Below are positions 62,867-64,000 of a stretch of 64,000 bases of DNA, in pieces. The stretch spans positions 1 to 64,000 of the forward strand of contig JAFGIN010000156.1 of the NCBI GenBank assembly GCA_016929595.1. Direction: 5' to 3'. Below the pieces are notes generated by a model. It had not been told where the DNA came from. It was given only the letters and a program-made list of their open reading frames with translations, and made no database searches. Position numbers and translations under genes: made by a program. How positions within the stretch are numbered: the first letter of the stretch is position 1; the number at the start of each line of letters is the position of its first letter. The stretch comes from Chitinispirillaceae bacterium. GTDB taxonomy: Bacteria; Fibrobacterota; Chitinivibrionia; Chitinivibrionales; Chitinispirillaceae.

Positions 62867-64000
62867 CTATCTGACTACATTAACTAAAGTGGTGAATTTC
62901 TGAGCATCAGCAGTGTAATGTGCGATCAACCTGCAAGTTACCGGACAATTCTGATATACAATAAAGTGCTGATTACCTCTGCAAAAAACCGTCTCGATTT
63001 GTCTGCCGGATAGATCAAACAGGTTGAGTGTTCCACCACTTAGTGGCAACAATGCAACAAGCATGCCTCCACGCCTCTCGACTGCAAATCGACTTTGAAA
63101 TGCTTTTCCTTTCGAAGAATGGTTGACGTTTGAAGTTCTGTACTCATATGCCCCAATATCAATACCACTTCCCACCGGACGGATAAGTTCATCCCTGTCA
63201 ATCACAGGAGCACCATCAGATATCCCTGCGTCTATAGCCGCACATCCGTAACGAAGATGCAGATTGTTTAATCCATCGTTAATGAAATAATCCTCGTATC
63301 GTGTAACAATTATATTATGATCGATTGTCACGCCTGATGTATCGCAATTGATTTTAGTTGTCAGGTTATTGCGTACAATACATCCAACGGATTTTTGTCC
63401 ATTCTTGTGCGCACTGATCCGTATCCAGGGCGGGCCGGGAGTCATATCATTGATGTCTATAACGGTATTATTGACTATTCTACAATTTGTCGCACCGGAA
63501 AGAGTGATACCATGCCAGTGATCGGTAATGACTACATTATTTTCGACAACCCAGTTTTCAAACATCCCGTCAAAACAACCAATTCCCTGAAGTGTACCTC
63601 TGAATGGCTGATCAGGATTCTCATAGTTGATAATCGTATTGCCACGCAAAATAATTCCATACACCACCCCGGTGCCCACTTTTCCGCTATCACCCACCGA
63701 CCACGACTGGAACCCATCATCATGGTTCTCATTAACATCATAACAATTTTTAATAACATTGTACTGAAACACACCATGATCACCAAGCCCCCGCAATCCG
63801 TCACCTGCAAAGTTTTCAACCGTATTGTACTCGACAAGACATGAATCTCCAGTGACTCCAATTCCGAAATTAACATTCCTTAATACATTTCTTCGGGCAA
63901 CCATTGCATACCCCGGCAATGAAACGGCATTGCATGACAGTGTATCCCATTGTTCTTTTGTCCAGAAGGAAGCGTCAGCAACAGAATACCCGGTACACTC
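62867..64000 (-). CDS. Right-handed beta-helix secreted protein, 5' end cut by the window
   Basis: The reading frame stays open to the right edge, so the N-terminus lies outside. The visible ~378 residues have parallel beta-helix repeats (NVLRNVNFGIGVTGDSCLVE, GVFQYNVIKNCYDVNENHDD, GITLSGATNCRIVNNTVIDI), as in pectate lyase/alginate epimerase-type proteins. The DRDELIRPVGSGIDIGAYEY motif common at the end of such helices follows. The last ~75 residues include GGTLNLFDLSGRQIETV, similar to a T9SS-type C-terminal sorting tail. The closest functional guess is a polysaccharide-acting surface enzyme, fitting the O-acetylation locus nearby, but no catalytic residues can be named. Confidence 0.8.
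   Translation of the reverse strand, partial: ECTGYSVADASFWTKEQWDTLSCNAVSLPGYAMVARRNVLRNVNFGIGVTGDSCLVEYNTVENFAGDGLRGLGDHGVFQYNVIKNCYDVNENHDDGFQSWSVGDSGKVGTGVVYGIILRGNTIINYENPDQPFRGTLQGIGCFDGMFENWVVENNVVITDHWHGITLSGATNCRIVNNTVIDINDMTPGPPWIRISAHKNGQKSVGCIVRNNLTTKINCDTSGVTIDHNIIVTRYEDYFINDGLNNLHLRYGCAAIDAGISDGAPVIDRDELIRPVGSGIDIGAYEYRTSNVNHSSKGKAFQSRFAVERRGGMLVALLPLSGGTLNLFDLSGRQIETVFCRGNQHFIVYQNCPVTCRLIAHYTADAQKFTTLVNVVR

Noticed and set aside
1-64000. CRISPR arrays, tRNA or rRNA genes, prophage or transposase genes
   Set aside because: I looked for regularly spaced repeats, tRNA T-loop signatures and transposase or integrase motifs and found none that could be supported by reading alone; tRNAscan-SE and an ISfinder search would settle it.

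Overview
The window is about 64 kb of moderately AT-rich bacterial chromosome, densely coding and mostly in short operons with overlapping or near-touching genes. The proteins point to a Gram-negative (diderm) bacterium: a heptose epimerase for LPS core, a secretin, a Wza-like exporter with a Wzc-like kinase, alginate-type O-acetylation genes and an AgmX/TonB-type C-terminal domain. The FapA protein, the EF-G of the spirochaete/mitochondrial-like EFG1 type, and a secreted beta-helix protein with a T9SS-like tail fit the FCB group, perhaps a Fibrobacterota/Chitinivibrionia relative. That placement is an inference and is not proven by any single gene. No rRNA, tRNA, CRISPR array or intact insertion sequence was recognised.

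Layout. 1-1.4 kb: a palindromic repeat, a STAS protein and a DUF502 membrane protein. 2.0-11.6 kb: a rightward housekeeping run, lepA / signal-peptidase-like / trpB / trpA, then tyrA / EPSP-synthase-like / nadK / recN. Two members of this run (the signal peptidase homologue and the EPSP synthase homologue) have lost the residues that define their catalytic sites while keeping full-length folds and translational coupling. 11.6-13.3 kb: a degraded region with hairpins, a perfect 38-bp palindrome, remnants of a secreted BNR-repeat protein and a G/T-rich tract. 13.5-18 kb: treY (leftward) and an MFS permease (rightward). 18-26 kb: a leftward signalling cluster in transcription order TPR protein, FlgN-like protein, NtrB-like kinase, NtrC-like sigma-54 activator, GGDEF protein, TPR/AgmX protein. 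26-31 kb: hldD, a tandem STAS protein, a FapA (DUF342) protein and a GT-B glycosyltransferase. 31.7-34.6 kb: fusA with a RecA-like ATPase, closed by a strong terminator. 35.8-44.4 kb: a type II secretion / type IV pilus-like operon (ATPase, secretin, PilM/N-like, PilO, PilP/GspC-like, a large prepilin-like protein and two minor pseudopilins). No platform protein, major pilin or prepilin peptidase is present. 45.1-57.4 kb: an exopolysaccharide locus with export lipoprotein, tyrosine kinase, an uncharacterised membrane-anchored protein and a GAF/sigma-54 activator rightward; then a beta-propeller protein and AlgX/AlgJ/AlgI-type O-acetylation genes leftward. 58-62.6 kb: a redox operon, thioredoxin plus a four-domain CoA-disulfide reductase/rhodanese/TusA/DsrE protein, divergent from a Cys-rich PAS/sigma-54 activator. 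62.9 kb to the right edge: the 3' part of a beta-helix secreted protein.

How it fits together. Sigma-54 control is a theme: three enhancer-binding proteins lie in the window. I can read two good -24/-12 promoters, one exactly matching consensus before the exopolysaccharide exporter (45117-45132) and one before the thioredoxin/CoA-disulfide reductase operon (minus strand, 60855-60871). TGCAAC inverted repeats lie about 220-270 bp upstream of the latter, where an activator should bind. The strongest candidates for something undescribed are the two coupled pseudoenzymes, the redox/sulfur sigma-54 module and the NtrBC-GGDEF-TPR cluster.
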